Shown: positions 34,739 to 43,244 of the stretch, one piece after another | Position numbering within the stretch: position 1 is the stretch's first letter | Layout: each line of letters opens with the position of its first letter | Origin: JBEEJZ01 sp046046915 | GTDB lineage: Bacteria; Pseudomonadota; Gammaproteobacteria; Burkholderiales; Burkholderiaceae_C | Direction of reading: 5' to 3' | Assembly: GCA_046046915.1 (NCBI GenBank) | Contig: JBJOIT010000007.1 | Location: 1-64,000, forward strand | DNA: 64,000 bases | The notes under the pieces: model-generated | What the model was told of the DNA's origin: nothing | The model's input: only the letters and a program-made list of their open reading frames with translations | Database searches by the model: none | Position numbers and translations under genes: made by a program

Positions 34739-35191
34739 CCGCAGCGCAAACCAGGCTGCCACGCCAAAGCCGGCGTTGTAGATGCTGTGCAGCATGGCAG
34801 CCGGCCAAGTGCTGTCCAGCCGATCCCGCAAGTAGCCCAACACCAAGGATGGCAAAGCCACTGCCAGGGCCCAGGCAAGCGGCTGATGGAACAGGTGGGC
34901 GATCACAAAGCACACCGTGGTCACCACATTGGCAGGGCTGATCCCGGCGACCGCCCACGCGCCCAGGCGCCGGGACAGTTCGCCCTGCAAAAGACCGCGA
35001 AACACCCACTCTTCCAGCAGCGGTTGCCACAAGACAAAGGCCACCCAGGCCGGCATGCCTAAAGGCAAGTAAACCTTACCAGCCCCGCCCCAGCCCACCA
35101 GCAGCCAAAAGGGCACAGCACCCACCACTGCAATCAGAAAGTGCGCGTCTAGCCGCTGTATCCAGGCTGCTTGAAGACTGCGTGATTTCAT
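34724..35191 (-). CDS. mrtJ: MrtJ-like glutamic-type intramembrane protease of a JDVT-CTERM sorting system
   Basis: 155 residues, four to five membrane helices, CPBP/Abi fold. Catalytic motifs: EEWVFRG (Glu60, Glu61, Arg65), AHLFH (His99) and HSIYN (His135, Asn139). It begins at the ATG at 35191, preceded by AGGGA; a longer start is possible but less likely. The following divergent genes encode two proteins with matching C-terminal JDVT-CTERM tails. In this system the dedicated protease cuts at the Gly-Gly-Gly-Cys region next to the membrane helix (known for the class by homology; not shown here). It is convergent with the MBL gene. Confidence 0.88.
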   Translation of the reverse strand: MKSRSLQAAWIQRLDAHFLIAVVGAVPFWLLVGWGGAGKVYLPLGMPAWVAFVLWQPLLEEWVFRGLLQGELSRRLGAWAVAGISPANVVTTVCFVIAHLFHQPLAWALAVALPSLVLGYLRDRLDSTWPAAMLHSIYNAGFGVAAWFALRSGLG

Positions 35192-35295
35192 GGTCCCTGC
35201 ATCTTGCAGGCTCCTTAGTCTGACGGCCTTGCGCATGCGCAAGGGCGCCTAGCGCGCTGCCCTTTGTAATTGGCTCAAGACCAAAGGGAGTGCGC

Positions 35296-37272
35296 ATGAA
35301 AGACGTGAATCGCTTGAAGTTGAAGGTGGCTTTGCTGGGCGCCTGCGCACTCATCGTGTCGGCGTATGCGGCCACACGCCTGGCCGTGGGGCCGGCCCTC
35401 ACTGTGAGTCAGAGCACGCAAACCACCAGCAAGGCCCGCGTGGCGCACCTGGCTTATCAAGATGGTCAGGCGTTTCGCAAAGCCATGGTGGTGACCTACC
35501 TGGAGGGGGCCGCAGGCTTGGCCAACGTGTACGCCCGCACCTCGCTGGATAACGGTTTATCCTGGTCTGCACCGGTGCTGCTCTCGCGCGACGGCGCCGG
35601 CGCCCCCACAGGCGGACAAAGCGTGCAACCACTGGACGGCCGTACGCTCGTGGCCACCAACAACAAGGCCAGCCTGGTCGCCCCACCCACCACCAGCGGC
35701 CCCAAGTTGCTCATCTCCTGGACCAGCAGCTACTGCCCGCAGGACCCGGGGGCGCAGACCGCAGGTACCTACGCCAGCAGCGTGCAGGGAAGCACCGATC
35801 ACCCCTACTTCTGTGTGTGGGCCGCCAGCACCACGGACCCCGCCTTGCAGCAATGGCAGGTACAGCAAGTCACCCTAGGCGAGCGCGACGCCATCAACGA
35901 TGTGGTGGTCGCCAACAATACCGGGACAGCGTACGCCGTGGCCTGGCAGGAAGACCCTGCCGGCCTACAAGCGGGCGAGGCGGAAGGCCCCGGAGACGGG
36001 GGTAGCGGCGCCAATGTCAGCGGCGGCACCAACATTTGGTACAGCCACGCCACGGCGCCCGACCCGGCGGCTTTGCGCCAGAACTCTCAGCCCATCAGCG
36101 ACAACCACACCGTCGGCACTGGCCAGCCCGGGGCGTCACGCCCCAGCCTGCAAATATCGGGGAACACCGTGGCGCTGGCCTATGAAGAAAGCGCCTGCCC
36201 GGGCGCCAACAAGGGCAAATGCGTGGTCTATCACAGCTTTGCCCACGCCAAGCCGGACGTGGATGCCCCCGGCACCGTGGTGAGTGATGTCAGCCGGCAC
36301 GCCCGGCGTGCGCGTCTGGTGCTGCAAGGAGCGACAGCTGCGGGGAGCGCACAGCTACGCACCGTGCTGCTGTGGCGCGAATCGGCCCAGGCCACACCCG
36401 GTGCACCTGCCGACGTGGTGATGCGACGTGGCTTGGCCCAAGCGGAGCCTCGCCCAGGCTCCACCGGCTTTCTAGCTACTGACCTGCTGGCCGACACACC
36501 ACAGACCCTGACTCAACTGGCCGATGGCGGTGGCAATGCCAACGCGCATCGGGCCGTGCTGAGGGGAGCATTTATAGGTCTGGCCTATGACCAAACCTCC
36601 AATATGGATGCGGCCAACCCGGACAAGACCGCCACGCCCAGTGCCTATTACGAACTGATGTTTGCGCGCTCGGTTGCAGAAGGTTCGCCGGGCAGCTGGA
36701 GCACGCCGCGCCAGCTGTCCAGCGCGGGGCTGGCATCGGTCAACGTGGAAGAGCCTCGCCTGGTGGCCACGCCCGGCACGGTGATCAACCCTCTCACGGG
36801 TCAGGCCGATGCGGGTGACACCCAGGACCCGCAGGTCCTGTATGTGGCCTATGCCACGGCCACCAATGAAGTGGCTGCGCGTGCTCAGCGCATGTGGGTT
36901 GCCCGCTCCACTGACCAAGGGCAGAGCTTCGAGGCTTTCAGCCCCGTCTCAGAACTGGCAGCAGGTCAGTCAGAGGCGCAACTCAGACCCTCGCCCGACG
37001 GCCGCTCAGCCAGCGTACTGTGGCTGCAAGAACGTGCTCCAGACACCTCCACACCTGTCACCAACACCACTACGAGTACCACGACAAGTACCGATGTACT
37101 CCTGGCCACGGCCACACCCGTTGAGGTCAGCGAAAGCGTCATCACAACCAGCGCCTCCACCGGAGGTGGATGCACGGTCCGGCCCAACGCGGCCTTCGAC
37201 CCGGCGCTGATCGGGCTACTGGCCTTGGCCCTGCTGGTTCTATGGCGCCGCCGGCCGCGTTCAGGCCAATGA
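35296..37272 (+). CDS. Large secreted protein with JDVT-CTERM tail, first substrate of the neighbouring protease
   Basis: 658 residues. A signal-anchor-like segment opens the protein (LKVALLGACALIVSAYAATRLAVG). The main part is rich in beta-strand repeats of the BNR/sialidase-like type (VYARTSLDNGLSWSAPVLLSRDG; MWVARSTDQGQSFEAFSPVSEL, each with S/T-x-D-x-G-x-x-[FW]), so a multi-bladed propeller is likely. It may belong to the family called choice-of-anchor O. A Thr/Ser-rich stalk (TNTTTSTTTSTD) leads to the tail at about 623-658: GGGCTVRPNAAFDPALIGL, a hydrophobic helix and RRRPRSGQ. The Cys is residue 626. The start is ATG 35296 (GGGAG upstream) rather than GTG at 35290. Confidence 0.85.
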   Translation: MKDVNRLKLKVALLGACALIVSAYAATRLAVGPALTVSQSTQTTSKARVAHLAYQDGQAFRKAMVVTYLEGAAGLANVYARTSLDNGLSWSAPVLLSRDGAGAPTGGQSVQPLDGRTLVATNNKASLVAPPTTSGPKLLISWTSSYCPQDPGAQTAGTYASSVQGSTDHPYFCVWAASTTDPALQQWQVQQVTLGERDAINDVVVANNTGTAYAVAWQEDPAGLQAGEAEGPGDGGSGANVSGGTNIWYSHATAPDPAALRQNSQPISDNHTVGTGQPGASRPSLQISGNTVALAYEESACPGANKGKCVVYHSFAHAKPDVDAPGTVVSDVSRHARRARLVLQGATAAGSAQLRTVLLWRESAQATPGAPADVVMRRGLAQAEPRPGSTGFLATDLLADTPQTLTQLADGGGNANAHRAVLRGAFIGLAYDQTSNMDAANPDKTATPSAYYELMFARSVAEGSPGSWSTPRQLSSAGLASVNVEEPRLVATPGTVINPLTGQADAGDTQDPQVLYVAYATATNEVAARAQRMWVARSTDQGQSFEAFSPVSELAAGQSEAQLRPSPDGRSASVLWLQERAPDTSTPVTNTTTSTTTSTDVLLATATPVEVSESVITTSASTGGGCTVRPNAAFDPALIGLLALALLVLWRRRPRSGQ

Positions 37273-37366
37273 AGGTGCGCTTGCCAAAGCACGCTTGGTT
37301 TCTCTCTCCGTCCCCCCGCTTTCCACTTGCTTCCCACCTGTCTTATTGATGAAAGGACTTCTCTCC

Positions 37367-39166
37367 ATGACACACCGTCAAACGACCTCTTGCGCCGCCC
37401 GGCGTAGCCTGATGAGCGTGGCCATACTGGCCGCGTGCGCCGCTGCAGGCACAAGCTATGGCGCCACACTGACCGTGGATCCCTCAGCTATCGACCAGGC
37501 CATCGACACCGATGGCAAGTGCTCCTTGCGGGAAGCCGTGATGTCGGTCAACGCGCAGGCCAACATCGGTCCGTGCGCCGCAGACCTCACCCAGGCCTGG
37601 GGAACCCAGGACACCCTCAAACTGCCGGCAGGCACCTACACCCTGACCCTGTCGGGCCTGGATGAAAGCTTTCTGGATCCGGATCCCAGTGGCACTTCGG
37701 CCCCCGTGGTCGTCAACGTGGGCGACGCCACCAAGGGTGACCTCGACCTGTCACGCAGTGTGCGCATCGAGGGCGCCGGTGCTGCCAGTACCGTGGTGCA
37801 GTGGAGCAGCGCCGACGGCGTGACGCGTGACCGCATCTTTCACGTTAACGCCGATGCAGGCACTGTTGCCGTCACGCTGGCTGGCCTGACCCTGACGGGC
37901 GGCCAAACGCTGCAGCAAGTGATCAAAACCGGACCACTTTCAGGCAGTGGTGACCAAGCCACCACCTATTACCTGCGCCGCGCAGGTGGTGCCATTGCCG
38001 TGGGCCCGGCAGCGGCTGTGGTGCTGGTCGACCCCAATGTCACTGGGCAAGCCAATTCAGCGGGTCGTGGCGGTAGCAAAAAACCCACCGTCACAGAAGA
38101 AACCGGCGCCACCTTGTCGATCAACCTGAGCGGCGTGGTCGTCACCGGCAATTCAGCGCAAGGGGACGGCGCTGGGGTCTACACCGCTGCCGCCATGACA
38201 GCCAGCGACCTGGTGGTGAGAAACAACAGCTCCACCACCAATGGCGGCGGTGTCTACAACGAAGGCAATACAAGCGTCAGCAATGCCACCTTCAGCGGCA
38301 ACACGGCTGAGGGCGGCGGTGGCTTTTTTGGCACCGGCAGCAACACCGTGAACTTCTCAGGCGTGACCTTTAGCGGCAACAAGGCGGTGGGCGGTGGCGG
38401 CATCAGTGGGCGCTCCGGCGTGACCCTGCGCATGGTCAACTCCACGCTGAGTGGCAACATCGGCACTGACGTGGGTGGCGGTCTGTACACCAATGGGGCG
38501 GCCGATCTGCGCTTTGTCACCATTGCCAACAATTTCGCGGGGGCCGATTCATCCAGCGCTGGCTCGGGCATCAACACCTTTCCCTCATCCAACACCCATC
38601 AGGTCACCTTGAAGAACGTGTTGCTGGCCGACAACCGCAAGGGCTATACCGTCGACCCGGTGCTCACACCTGAGCAGATCGCCGCACTGCCCTCGGCCAA
38701 CTGTGGCAGCACCAGCAGCAGCTCCAGCATCGTGTCGCAAGGCCACAACCTGAGCTCAGACACCAGTTGCCAAACGGTGCTGAGCGCCATTGGCGACCTC
38801 AACAACCAGGTCGCGCAGGTCGCGGCACTGTCCAGCAACGGTGGGTCTACCATGACCCATGCATTGCTGGCCAGCAGCCCCGCACTGGGTGCGGGCATTG
38901 CGGACCCGGAAGTGCCGTTGGACCAGCGGGGCAACCCGCGTGATGCAGTGCCCGACATCGGCGCCTACGAACTCCCGGCCCCTGTGGTCACCAGTGCCAC
39001 GGATGACCCCGCCACGAGCAGCGATTCCGGTGGTGGTTGCACCGTGAACCCGAACGCAGGCTTTGACCCCGGCCTGCCCACCCTGTTGATGGGTGCACTG
39101 GCATTGCTGCTCGGTCGGCGTCGCCGCAAGGGCACAGAGGCGACGGGCGACAAGCGCCTTAGTTAA
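37367..39166 (+). CDS. Secreted beta-helix protein with CSLREA and choice-of-anchor Q regions and JDVT-CTERM tail
   Basis: 599 residues. A signal segment (SLMSVAILAACAAAGTSYGA) is followed by DGKCSLREAVMSVNAQANIGPC, the CSLREA domain seen at the N-terminus of surface beta-helix proteins. The middle contains right-handed beta-helix repeats (NTSVSNATFSGNTAEGGGG, VNFSGVTFSGNKAVGGGG). The C-terminal part (STMTHALLASSPALGAGIADP, DQRGNPRDAVPDIGAYEL) fits choice-of-anchor Q. The tail at about 555-599 is GGGCTVNPNAGFDPGLPTLL, a hydrophobic stretch and GRRRRKGT. The tail matches that of the preceding protein closely. The start at 37367 is preceded by AAAGGA; an in-frame ATG lies at 37349. Confidence 0.88.
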   Translation: MTHRQTTSCAARRSLMSVAILAACAAAGTSYGATLTVDPSAIDQAIDTDGKCSLREAVMSVNAQANIGPCAADLTQAWGTQDTLKLPAGTYTLTLSGLDESFLDPDPSGTSAPVVVNVGDATKGDLDLSRSVRIEGAGAASTVVQWSSADGVTRDRIFHVNADAGTVAVTLAGLTLTGGQTLQQVIKTGPLSGSGDQATTYYLRRAGGAIAVGPAAAVVLVDPNVTGQANSAGRGGSKKPTVTEETGATLSINLSGVVVTGNSAQGDGAGVYTAAAMTASDLVVRNNSSTTNGGGVYNEGNTSVSNATFSGNTAEGGGGFFGTGSNTVNFSGVTFSGNKAVGGGGISGRSGVTLRMVNSTLSGNIGTDVGGGLYTNGAADLRFVTIANNFAGADSSSAGSGINTFPSSNTHQVTLKNVLLADNRKGYTVDPVLTPEQIAALPSANCGSTSSSSSIVSQGHNLSSDTSCQTVLSAIGDLNNQVAQVAALSSNGGSTMTHALLASSPALGAGIADPEVPLDQRGNPRDAVPDIGAYELPAPVVTSATDDPATSSDSGGGCTVNPNAGFDPGLPTLLMGALALLLGRRRRKGTEATGDKRLS

Positions 39167-39252
39167 ACTCTGACTGGGTGCCCACCGGTGGTGGTGTGGC
39201 AGGTTCACGCGAAGGTCGGGCCGCCTCGCGGCCTTGCTACGTCCTTCGACCG

Positions 39253-40512
39253 ATGAACCCTAGCTCTATCGAGTGGATCGCCGCTGCACTGTTTGCAGTG
39301 GCGCTCGCACATGTGTTCGCCGCCAAACTGTTCGAACGCCTCTCCCATCGATCCCCCCAACACGCCGGCTTGTTTCACCTGCTGGGCGAAGTCGAGATCG
39401 TTTTTGGCTTCTGGGCCATTGTTCTGATCTTTGTCATGGCAGGGGTCAGCAGCGGCGAACAGGCTTTGGCCTATGCGGAGTCCCGCCAGTACACGGAGCC
39501 CCTGTTTGTGTTCGTGGTGATGGTGATTGCCGCCTCCCGGCCCATCCTGCAGGCGGTCACACAGACGATCCGTGGCTTGGTACGCATGACGCCCGTAGAT
39601 CCTGCCCTTGCCACGGCCTGGATGGGGCTGGCAGCCGTACCATTGTTTGGCTCTGCCATCACGGAGCCGGCCGCCATGACCATCGCCGCACTCATGTTGG
39701 CACCCCAGGTGTTCAGGCCAGAGGTTCCTGAGCGCGCCAAGTACTTTGCCCTTGGCGTGCTGTTTGTGAATATCTCCATCGGTGGAACACTGACCTCCTT
39801 TGCGGCCCCGCCCGTGCTCATGGTGGCTTCTGCCTGGCAATGGGATTCGGTGTTCATGCTGACCAACTTTGGCTGGAAAGCAGCTTTCGCAGTGCTGGTC
39901 AATGCCACAGTCGCCGTCTGGCTGCTGCGCCCTCATTTGAACCATGCATCCCAAAGTGACGACCCGCCGAAGACTGCGAAAGTTCCAACCGGTCTGGTGA
40001 TCGTGCACCTTGCCCTACTGGCGGGTGTTGTGGCCTTGGCGCACCATCCGGTGGCCTTTCTGGGCCTGTTCCTCATTTTTTTGGGCATCGCGCACGCCTA
40101 TGAGCGCCACCAAAATCCGCTCATTCTGAAAGAAGCTTTGCTGGTAGGGTTCTTTCTGGCCGGGCTAGTGGTACTGGGTGGCATGCAGCAGTGGTGGTTG
40201 CAGCCTCTGGTGGAGGGTATGTCGCCCCAGGTTCTGTTTTTCGGAGCCGCAGCACTCACAGCCGTCACGGACAACGCGGCCTTGACCTACCTGGGCTCAC
40301 TGATCGTGGGCATCTCGCCAGAGGCCAAGTACAGCCTGGTGGCGGGTGCCGTCGCTGGCGGTGGTTTGACGGTGATTGCCAACGCGCCCAACCCAGCGGG
40401 CGTCGCCCTCCTGAAACACGGTTTTGCAGACGGCTCTGTCGGTGTGGGCGGGCTGCTACTAGGCGCCCTACTGCCCACCCTGGTCGCAATGGCTGCCTTC
40501 GCCTGGCTATGA
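39253..40512 (+). CDS. Putative Na+/H+ antiporter (Na_H_antiport_3 type), copy 2
   Basis: 419 residues, close paralogue of the protein encoded at 3731-4984. The same intramembrane blocks are kept: SAITEPAAMTIAALML, GVLFVNISIGGTLTSFAAPPVLMVAS, AALTAVTDNAALTYLGSLIVG and GGGLTVIANAPNPAGVALL. About eleven membrane segments. The start is the ATG at 39253, where the product aligns with copy 1 (MNPSSIEWIAAALFAVALAHVFAAKLFERL); a GTG further upstream would add 25 unlikely residues. It lies downstream of the JDVT-tailed proteins with an 86-base gap that has no visible terminator, and converges on a small secreted-protein gene. Confidence 0.8.
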   Translation: MNPSSIEWIAAALFAVALAHVFAAKLFERLSHRSPQHAGLFHLLGEVEIVFGFWAIVLIFVMAGVSSGEQALAYAESRQYTEPLFVFVVMVIAASRPILQAVTQTIRGLVRMTPVDPALATAWMGLAAVPLFGSAITEPAAMTIAALMLAPQVFRPEVPERAKYFALGVLFVNISIGGTLTSFAAPPVLMVASAWQWDSVFMLTNFGWKAAFAVLVNATVAVWLLRPHLNHASQSDDPPKTAKVPTGLVIVHLALLAGVVALAHHPVAFLGLFLIFLGIAHAYERHQNPLILKEALLVGFFLAGLVVLGGMQQWWLQPLVEGMSPQVLFFGAAALTAVTDNAALTYLGSLIVGISPEAKYSLVAGAVAGGGLTVIANAPNPAGVALLKHGFADGSVGVGGLLLGALLPTLVAMAAFAWL

Positions 40513-40537
40513 CAGGTTACGCCACACAGCCTTGACC

Positions 40538-40927
40538 TTAACGGCCCGAGCGGCCTGCCCCGCCTGCTGAGCCGCCACCGGCGCCTCCACCCGCACCGCC
40601 CATGGCGCCACCCCCCATCATGGGTGGCTCCTCGGGTAGTTGTACACCGCGCTCACGCGCACGCTGCTGCATCAGACGATGGTGCTCCAGACGATAGGCC
40701 TCGCGCTCCTGCTCGGTTTTGAGGGTACGTAGACGGTTTTGATACTGCAAGCGCTCTTGCTGGGTCATGAGCTGGCTACCGTAAACAAACTCCTGATCGC
40801 GATCGCGGTCCTGCTCACGCGTCTGGTCACGGTCCCTATCCTGGGCCAGCGCCGGCAACGCGCCCCCTGCAACGGCCAAGGCCAACACCGCCATCGCGCC
40901 CAACTTCATGTACCTGGGTTCCAGCAT
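40538..40927 (-). CDS. Small secreted protein with Arg/Asp/Gln repeats and Gly-rich tail
   Basis: 129 residues. A signal peptide (KLGAMAVLALAVAGGALPALAQ) is followed by a run of repeated charged residues (DRDRDQTREQDRDRDQ), then a helical region rich in Gln/Arg/Glu (MTQQERLQYQNRLRTLKTEQEREAYRLEHHRLMQQRARERG) and a Gly/Met-rich tail (MMGGGAMGGAGGGAGGGSAGG). It looks like a periplasmic or envelope helical protein. No family was recognised. The start is the ATG at 40927, preceded by GGGAG; it converges on the antiporter gene. Confidence 0.75.
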   Translation of the reverse strand: MLEPRYMKLGAMAVLALAVAGGALPALAQDRDRDQTREQDRDRDQEFVYGSQLMTQQERLQYQNRLRTLKTEQEREAYRLEHHRLMQQRARERGVQLPEEPPMMGGGAMGGAGGGAGGGSAGGAGRSGR

Positions 40928-41052
40928 ATCAACTCCCTGATTGAACATAGGCGGTTCACCCGAACCGCCCTGGGGTCAATGTAAGCAGTCGTCACCCGCA
41001 GGCCGTTGCGCAAGCGCAATCCCGCGTACTGGCACCCAGACGCGGACGCAGC

Positions 41053-41832
41053 TCAGGCCCAGCGCGGCACGGGCTCGCCCTTGAGCTCGGCACGCAGGGC
41101 CAAATAGTCGGGCACCACGGCGCGCACAGTGTCCCAAAAGCGGGGGCTGTGGTCCATCACCCGCAAGTGGCTGAGCTCGTGCACCACCACATAGTCGATG
41201 ATGGGCTGGCGTACATGAATCAGGCGCCAATTCAGCCGAATGGAGCCATCGCTGCTGGCGCTCCCCCAGCGAGTGGCAGCGTTGCTCAGGCTCAGACGCC
41301 GCCACTGCACCTGCAACTGAGGCGCGAAGTGATGCAGGCGGGCCGTGAAGTTGTCGCGCGCCTGGCGCATCAGCCAGGCCTGCACGGTGTCACGAATCTG
41401 CGTGGGCCCTGCATGGTGAGGCAGTGCCACCTTCAGCCGTTGCTCGAGCTGAGCACCGACGGATGCTGGGTCGGGTGTATGCAGGGCAGCGCCCCGGCCC
41501 ACAAAAGCATGACCTGGATCCAGCACCACTTGCAACTGCTGCCCTAAAAACGGCAAAGTGACGCCATCCTTCCAGTCGATACGGGCCTCGTCAACCTGTT
41601 GACCCCGGCGCTGCATTTCGTCAAGCTTGCGCAAGATCCACTCGGCTTTTTGCTGCAAGGCCGCCTCCACCAGATGCAGGGGCGCAGACAGAGGCGCCCG
41701 CACCATCAGGCCCTCGACACTGACCGTGAAACCGATGGTGCTGCGTCGGCTGCGCCGCAGCTCAAAAGCCACAGGCACCGCACGCAGATGGACACTGCGG
41801 TTGGCGCGGGGGTGGCTGTAGGCGGGTTGCAC
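41053..41832 (-). CDS. YgjP-like M48 metallopeptidase domain protein (WLM/DUF45)
   Basis: 259 residues. The N-terminal part (RSRRSTIGFTVSVEGLMVRAPLSAPLHLVEAALQQKAEWILRKLDE) is typical of the YgjP/DUF45 family; the peptidase core has YVVVHELSHLRVMDHSPRFWDTV (HExxH zinc-binding motif with the third ligand further on). Its substrate is unknown. The start is taken as GTG at 41832, just after the plsC stop; the only other in-frame option upstream is a TTG inside plsC. Last gene of the row corC-lnt-glyQ-glyS-gmhB-plsC-ygjP. Confidence 0.85.
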   Translation of the reverse strand: MQPAYSHPRANRSVHLRAVPVAFELRRSRRSTIGFTVSVEGLMVRAPLSAPLHLVEAALQQKAEWILRKLDEMQRRGQQVDEARIDWKDGVTLPFLGQQLQVVLDPGHAFVGRGAALHTPDPASVGAQLEQRLKVALPHHAGPTQIRDTVQAWLMRQARDNFTARLHHFAPQLQVQWRRLSLSNAATRWGSASSDGSIRLNWRLIHVRQPIIDYVVVHELSHLRVMDHSPRFWDTVRAVVPDYLALRAELKGEPVPRWA

Positions 41833-41833
41833 C

Positions 41834-42568
41834 TTAGCGGTAAGCCTCGGGATCGAGACGGCGCATTTCAGCCTCAATCCAGGTCTCGACTTCGCGCATC
41901 AGCTCTTCCGCACTTCGCCCTACGCTGGGAATCGGCTTGCCGATCGACACGTCCACAATGCCCGAGCGCTTGATCAAGGCCTTGCGCGGCCAGCATTTGG
42001 CCGAGGTGATGGCTACCGGGATCACCGGCGCGCCGGTCTCGATCGCCAGTCGGGTACCGCCCGACTTGTAGACCCCTTTTTCACCGCGGGGAATGCGGGT
42101 GCCCTCAGGGAACATGATGATCCAGATGCCGCGTGCCAGCAGGTCCTTGCCCTGGGCCACCACGCGCGCGAAGGCCTGAGTACGCTGGCTGCGGTCGATA
42201 TGAATCATGTCCAGTCGACCCATGGCCCAACCAAAAAACGGGATCTGCAGCAGCTCTTTCTTGAACACGTAAGCCAGAGGATGCGGCATCAGCGTGGGCA
42301 TCAGAAAGGTCTCGAAGGTGGACTGGTGTTTCACCAGCAGGATGGCCGCACAGTTCTCGCCCACAGGCAAATGCTCCATACCGGTGACACGCGTCTCGAT
42401 GCCCATGATGATGCGCGCGCCGCCCACCGCCCAGCCCAGCCAACGCGCCGCCATCCAGTACAAGGGCACGCCCTTGCGCCAGATCGAGGCCACCAGCATG
42501 ACGATGGCCCAAGGCACCATGGTCACCAGCATCCACAGCAAATGCAAAACGGAGCGAACAGCGGACAT
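41834..42568 (-). CDS. plsC: 1-acyl-sn-glycerol-3-phosphate acyltransferase
   Basis: 244 residues with an N-terminal membrane segment (LHLLWMLVTMVPWAIVMLVASI). The acyltransferase motifs are present: VKHQSTFET (a variant of N-H-x4-D in which Lys replaces Asn and Glu replaces Asp, so H-Q-S-T-F-E), FVGRL-like MGRLDMIHIDR, FPEGTRIPRGEKGVYKSGGTRLA (substrate-binding motif) and VIPVAIT. It makes phosphatidic acid for phospholipid synthesis. It lies between gmhB and the YgjP-like gene on the same strand, a common order in this group. Confidence 0.88.
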   Translation of the reverse strand: MSAVRSVLHLLWMLVTMVPWAIVMLVASIWRKGVPLYWMAARWLGWAVGGARIIMGIETRVTGMEHLPVGENCAAILLVKHQSTFETFLMPTLMPHPLAYVFKKELLQIPFFGWAMGRLDMIHIDRSQRTQAFARVVAQGKDLLARGIWIIMFPEGTRIPRGEKGVYKSGGTRLAIETGAPVIPVAITSAKCWPRKALIKRSGIVDVSIGKPIPSVGRSAEELMREVETWIEAEMRRLDPEAYR

Positions 42569-42642
42569 AGCTACCTTTGAATCAATGCTTGAAAACGAAC
42601 TTCATGGCCAACGAAACACCAGAGCCCCAAAGGCCCGGATCT

Positions 42643-43242
42643 TCAGGCGGCTTTGTCAGCCTGCTGGCGCTTTTCCCGGGCAATCAGCCAAACGGCAAAG
42701 GATGCGAGGTCCTCGTGCACCACGGTGCCGGCGGGAAATGTCTCGGGCAGCGGCCGGTCACGGTAGGCGGCCCCATTCCCGGTCAGCACCAGGTGCGGTT
42801 CACAGCCCACCGCCGCACCGGCCACCACGTCGCGCGGTGTGTCGCCTACGACAGGCACGCCTTTGAGGTCAATGCCGTAGCGATCACCAATCTGCTTGAA
42901 CAAACCCGGCGCTGGCTTGCGACACTGGCAAGCGTCTTCTGCCGTGTGCGGGCAATAAAACACCGCGTCGATACGCCCGCCATGGGTGGCCAGCATCTGA
43001 AACATCTTCTCGTGCATGGCATTGAGCGAGGACACATCGAACAAGCCCCGACCCAGACCCGACTGGTTGGACGCAATCACCACATGCCAACCCGCATGAT
43101 TGAGCCGTGCGATGCCTTCCAGAGCGCCCGGCAAGGGCACCCACTCCTCGGGCGACTTGACGAAATCGCGGCTGTCGGCATTGATGGTGCCGTTGCGGTC
43201 GAGGATGACCAGCTTCAGATCGGCGTGGCGCGGATTGGTCAC
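42643..43242 (-). CDS. gmhB: D-glycero-beta-D-manno-heptose 1,7-bisphosphate 7-phosphatase
   Basis: 199 residues. HAD phosphatase whose first motif, LVILDRNGTIN, has Asn in place of the usual second Asp (D-x-N rather than D-x-D). YCPHTAEDACQCRKPAPGLFKQI carries the zinc-binding Cys/His loop of GmhB, and VPVVGDTPRDVVAGAAVGCEPHLVLTGNG the last motif. It makes ADP-heptose precursors for lipopolysaccharide core. The start codon lies only two bases after the end of glyS on the same strand, so the two are co-translated. The D-x-N form should be checked, because loss of the general acid is unusual. Confidence 0.82.
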   Translation of the reverse strand: MTNPRHADLKLVILDRNGTINADSRDFVKSPEEWVPLPGALEGIARLNHAGWHVVIASNQSGLGRGLFDVSSLNAMHEKMFQMLATHGGRIDAVFYCPHTAEDACQCRKPAPGLFKQIGDRYGIDLKGVPVVGDTPRDVVAGAAVGCEPHLVLTGNGAAYRDRPLPETFPAGTVVHEDLASFAVWLIAREKRQQADKAA

Positions 43243-43244
43243 GG

